Assembly (NCBI GenBank): GCA_937916405.1
Contig: CALFUF010000001.1
Location: 1-15,476, forward strand
DNA length: 15,476 nucleotides
Direction: 5' to 3'
DNA from: an uncultured Prevotella sp.
GTDB taxonomy: Bacteria > Bacteroidota > Bacteroidia > Bacteroidales > Bacteroidaceae
Positions 13,373-15,476 of the stretch are shown piece after piece. Each line of letters begins with the position of its first letter. Within the stretch, counting starts at the first letter, position 1. The notes beneath the pieces were generated by a model. That model made no database searches. It saw only the letters and a program-made list of their open reading frames with translations, and was not told the DNA's origin. Position numbers and translations under genes: made by a program.

Positions 13373-13873
13373 TTACTTGTCTACCTCAAAGTTTTCAATA
13401 AGAACCCTCGTCACGATACCCTGCGCTGACACGAAATAGACACGGGGTACAATCGACGAGGCAAAGAGATTGTATATCTGGCGGTCTGTCTGTGCCGAAT
13501 AAGGAATCTGCAGGTCATACTCTTCCCAGAAGGGAGCCACCATATCCTCTCCTTCCGCCCGACTGATCGCAATCATCTGAAAACCCGCATCGTCCTTATG
13601 CCGCAAGTAATAGTCATTCAACTCGGGTAGTTCCCGCTTACAATCACCACACAACGTACTGAAGAGCACGATGACCGTCTCCCCACTTAGATGTGCGGTA
13701 GAGAATGTCGTATGTTCCCCATTGTCTACCATATCGACAGTGAAAGAAGGCACACGGTCACCCACCTTCACCCGCTCAACGACCTCATCACTATCCTCAT
13801 GAATACTGCTGCATCCCATCATGATGAGACACAGCAACAGAAAATAACACCGTGAATATATTTTTGTATTCAT
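13373..13873 (-). CDS. Thioredoxin-fold lipoprotein (TlpA/AhpC-TSA type)
   Basis: A 166-residue exported protein. I start it at the ATG at 13871-13873 rather than 48 bp upstream, because this places a proper lipoprotein signal at the N-terminus: basic start, hydrophobic core and lipobox M-M-G-C with C21. The longer start would put polar residues in front of the signal. The mature domain opens with K-V-G-D-R-V-P-S-F (36-44), typical of TlpA/AhpC-TSA redoxins, and has the redox motif C-G-D-C at 75-78 after V-I-V-L-F-S-T-L. A V-P-R segment supplies the cis-proline loop. Likely role: thiol-disulfide exchange or reduction on periplasmic or surface proteins; the partner is unknown. A TATCTTTGC box lies 67 bp upstream of the start. 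Confidence 0.85.
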   Translation of the reverse strand: MNTKIYSRCYFLLLCLIMMGCSSIHEDSDEVVERVKVGDRVPSFTVDMVDNGEHTTFSTAHLSGETVIVLFSTLCGDCKRELPELNDYYLRHKDDAGFQMIAISRAEGEDMVAPFWEEYDLQIPYSAQTDRQIYNLFASSIVPRVYFVSAQGIVTRVLIENFEVDK

Positions 13874-13939
13874 AAAAGAATTGTATCTTGTTAAATCTCC
13901 AATTGTTGGTTCCATAATCATATACCCGACTCTTTCTGT

Positions 13940-14034
13940 TGCAAAGATAGTGCAAAATTTCGATTAAGTGAAGAGAATACAAATAAATTTGCATTGTTGA
14001 GCGTGAGAAATTTATTCAAATTGAGTGAAATACC
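13940..14034. repeat. 95-bp direct repeat, copy 1
   Basis: Identical to 15382-15476 at 91 of 95 positions in the same orientation, lying 3' of the DUF4143 gene and upstream of the thioredoxin-like gene. Its first bases form the minus-strand promoter box TATCTTTGC. Inside, AATAAATTT (13982-13990) and AAATTTATT (14008-14016) are an inverted pair, and the motif TTRAGTGAA occurs twice (13964, 14021). Confidence 0.95.
13941..13949 (-). promoter_or_regulatory. -7 promoter box of the thioredoxin-like lipoprotein
   Basis: TATCTTTGC on the minus strand, matching TAnnTTTG. It is part of repeat copy 1. No clear TTTG is present about 20 bp upstream. Confidence 0.55.
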
Positions 14035-14110
14035 AAATATATTTGAGTATTTCCGAAATGCCGCCTACCTTCGACCGAAGGTCAAAGATAATGCTTTCTG
14101 CGGAAAAGAC

Positions 14111-14142
14111 AAAGAAAAAGCGGCAGATAATATATCCACCGC
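14111..14142 (-). terminator. Possible terminator of the DUF4143 gene
   Basis: On the minus strand GCGG and CCGC, 15 nt apart, are followed by TTTTTC. The stem is short. A second small hairpin (ACCTTC/GAAGGT, 14067-14082) lies further downstream. Confidence 0.35.
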
Positions 14143-14152
14143 CTTCAATTCT

Positions 14153-15340
14153 TCAATCAAACAATTTCTCGATTTCTATTGTTAAGAAGTCTTCTGCATT
14201 GATTCCGCCACTACCAACAATGAAAGCAGCATGTGGTTTGAACCGTTCCCTGAAGACATCCAAGCCAACGGTATTCTTCTCTGCGTTACTTTTCACCTCA
14301 ACAGCAACTACTTTTCCCTTCTTACGCAGGATAAAATCCACCTCATTATCTCTTTCACGCCAGTAAAACACTTCGAGACGATGAACGAAAGCTTGACTGA
14401 CAATCCATGCCCCAATACCCGATTCAAAGACCCGTCCCCAGTTCCTACGATCCAAAATAGCCTGTTCGAAAGACAAAGGATTATACACCGACCTCAAAGC
14501 ATTGTTATAAACCTGAAATTTAGGGATACTGGCACGTCTTCTGGCTGCATCAATACTGTATTTCTGAAGACCGCATAGGAGACCACTCTCCCCCAAAAGA
14601 TTAACATATCCCGCTAAAGTGACAGTATTACCAGCATCTTGCAAGGACCCTAACATCTTATTCAGAGAGAGCAATTCACCTGAGTATGAAGACCCTAATT
14701 CGAAGGTTTGGCGAAGAAGAGCGGGTTTACTCACAGGAGTATCCATCAAGATATCCTTGTTTATGGTAGCATCGATGATAGCAGATTGCACATATTGTCC
14801 CCAGCGATCTTCATCACCTATCAGTTCAGCTGCACCAGGATACCCACCATAGAAAAGATATTGATCCAAAGAAAATCCAAAACAATCACGCATCTCTGGA
14901 TAACTCCAATGTGACATGCGAATTTCCTCAAAGCGCCCACTTAACGATTCAGACAGCCCCCTCTCTAACAACACACGACTGCTTCCAAGAAGTAATACTT
15001 TGATATTCCTGTCATGAAATGTGTCATCATCCCACTCCTTTTTGACAACCTCACTCCAGTTGGTAATCTTCTGAATCTCGTCTATAACAAAAATAATCTC
15101 TTGCCAACCTTTACTTTTCTGCAGACTCCGAACTGCTTCCCAGCAATTAGATACCCAAGCAGAATCACTGGCAGGCACATTGTCTGCTGAATAAAATTGA
15201 TATGGAATATTAATTTCCTGTAACACCTGTTTCACGACAGTAGACTTACCAACCTGTCGTGGTCCCACAACTACTTGTATGAACTTTCTGCGCTCTTCAA
15301 GTCTTTTCTTAATCACCTGATATTCAGACCTTTTATACAT
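14153..15340 (-). CDS. AAA-type ATPase with DUF4143 domain
   Basis: A 395-residue protein with an N-terminal AAA P-loop domain and a C-terminal DUF4143 domain. Walker A is G-P-R-Q-V-G-K-S-T (26-34), Walker B is I-F-V-I-D-E-I-Q, and L-L-G-S-S-R followed by L-S-G-R-F-E gives the sensor region of this family. The C-terminal part keeps a PD-(D/E)XK-like triad, D335 ... E348-x-K350 (E-V-D-F-I, then V-E-V-K-S), so nuclease activity is possible. Length is normal and no damage is visible. Bacteroidales genomes often hold many copies of this family; the role is unknown, with proposals ranging from toxin-antitoxin-like to mobile functions. The gene and one 95-bp repeat form a 1442-bp unit. The promoter box lies 42 bp upstream. 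Confidence 0.9.
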   Translation of the reverse strand: MYKRSEYQVIKKRLEERRKFIQVVVGPRQVGKSTVVKQVLQEINIPYQFYSADNVPASDSAWVSNCWEAVRSLQKSKGWQEIIFVIDEIQKITNWSEVVKKEWDDDTFHDRNIKVLLLGSSRVLLERGLSESLSGRFEEIRMSHWSYPEMRDCFGFSLDQYLFYGGYPGAAELIGDEDRWGQYVQSAIIDATINKDILMDTPVSKPALLRQTFELGSSYSGELLSLNKMLGSLQDAGNTVTLAGYVNLLGESGLLCGLQKYSIDAARRRASIPKFQVYNNALRSVYNPLSFEQAILDRRNWGRVFESGIGAWIVSQAFVHRLEVFYWRERDNEVDFILRKKGKVVAVEVKSNAEKNTVGLDVFRERFKPHAAFIVGSGGINAEDFLTIEIEKLFD

Positions 15341-15351
15341 CTCTCTACAAA

Positions 15352-15383
15352 TTACTCAGTGGACTGATTATTTTTACTCAGTG
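15352..15383. promoter_or_regulatory. Paired TTACTCAGTG direct repeats near the DUF4143 transcription start
   Basis: The decamer TTACTCAGTG occurs at 15352-15361 and 15374-15383, 22 bp apart (about two helical turns). The second copy touches the -7 box and probable start site, and the first lies in the leader. This is a plausible operator; no regulator is identified. Confidence 0.45.
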
Positions 15384-15476
15384 CAAAGATAATCCAAAAT
15401 TTCGATTAAGTGAAGAGAATACAAATAAATTTGCATTCTTGAGCGTGAGAAATTTATCCAAATTGAGTGAAATACC
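15382..15476. repeat. 95-bp direct repeat, copy 2 (cut by the window end)
   Basis: Second copy of 13940-14034, lying 5' of the DUF4143 gene. It differs at four positions. The match continues to the last base of the window, so the true repeat may be longer. Confidence 0.95.
15383..15391 (-). promoter_or_regulatory. -7 promoter box of the DUF4143 ATPase
   Basis: TATCTTTGC on the minus strand, 42 bp upstream of the start codon and inside repeat copy 2, in the same relative place as the box in copy 1. Confidence 0.6.

Noticed and set aside
13874..13921. Upstream ATG adding 16 residues to the thioredoxin-like lipoprotein
   Set aside because: It would place a polar segment before the lipoprotein signal peptide. 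The start at 13873 gives a standard signal with lipobox.
14067..14082. ACCTTC/GAAGGT hairpin as the main terminator of the DUF4143 gene
   Set aside because: The stem is short, lies about 70 bp past the stop codon and is not followed by a T-run on the minus strand.

Overview
The window looks like chromosomal DNA from a Bacteroidetes bacterium, most likely the Prevotella/Segatella group of Bacteroidales. This rests on protein families typical of that group, on repeated TAnnTTTG promoter boxes (usually TATCTTTGC), on A/T-rich translation starts without clear Shine-Dalgarno sites, and on many ATGA gene overlaps. No phage, conjugation or CRISPR genes are visible. Most genes are ordinary core metabolism. 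The unusual part is the amount of small repetitive DNA placed in promoters, between genes and in frame inside genes.

Layout. 60-2122 (+): FucP-type sugar transporter and PfkB fructokinase, probably the end of a fructan/fructose locus, closed by a strong hairpin terminator. 2175-4400 (-): pta-ackA acetate/ATP-forming operon. 4501-6091 (-): folP and the di-adenylate cyclase cdaA. 6182-8498 (+): murF, followed by a small lipoprotein ORF and a second ORF that looks like the C-terminal remnant of a larger Bacteroidales lipoprotein. 8590-8662 (+): tRNA-Pro(CGG). 8699-12767 (-): an operon of NSS-type sodium symporter, DUF559 nuclease-like gene, second NSS symporter, and helix-hairpin-helix (ComEA-like) membrane protein. 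12836-13231 (+): VanZ-like membrane protein. 13373-13873 (-): thioredoxin-fold lipoprotein. 14153-15340 (-): AAA/DUF4143 ATPase between two 95-bp direct repeats. No gene-free stretch exceeds about 230 bp.

Four repeat systems stand out. (1) A 466-bp element (10931-11396) contains only a DUF559 PD-(D/E)XK-like gene and is bounded by 34-bp inverted repeats (32/34 identical), each carrying the palindrome CCCCCTAA-N-TTAGGGGG. It sits between the tandem symporter genes and supplies the start codon and N-terminus of the downstream one. A diverged solo copy of the repeat lies in frame in the ComEA-like gene. (2) Heptanucleotide tandem repeats with a CTCTnAn core occur at six places: between ackA and pta, in nearly identical promoter modules upstream of pta and folP, inside murF, and as two opposed arrays between the VanZ-like and thioredoxin-like genes. 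(3) CTAG recurs at an exact 9-bp period inside two unrelated genes, murF and the ComEA-like gene. (4) The DUF4143 ATPase gene is flanked by 95-bp direct repeats that differ at 4 positions. The best candidate for an undescribed system is the DUF559 gene with its palindromic repeats. Its mobility is inferred from structure and has not been shown.
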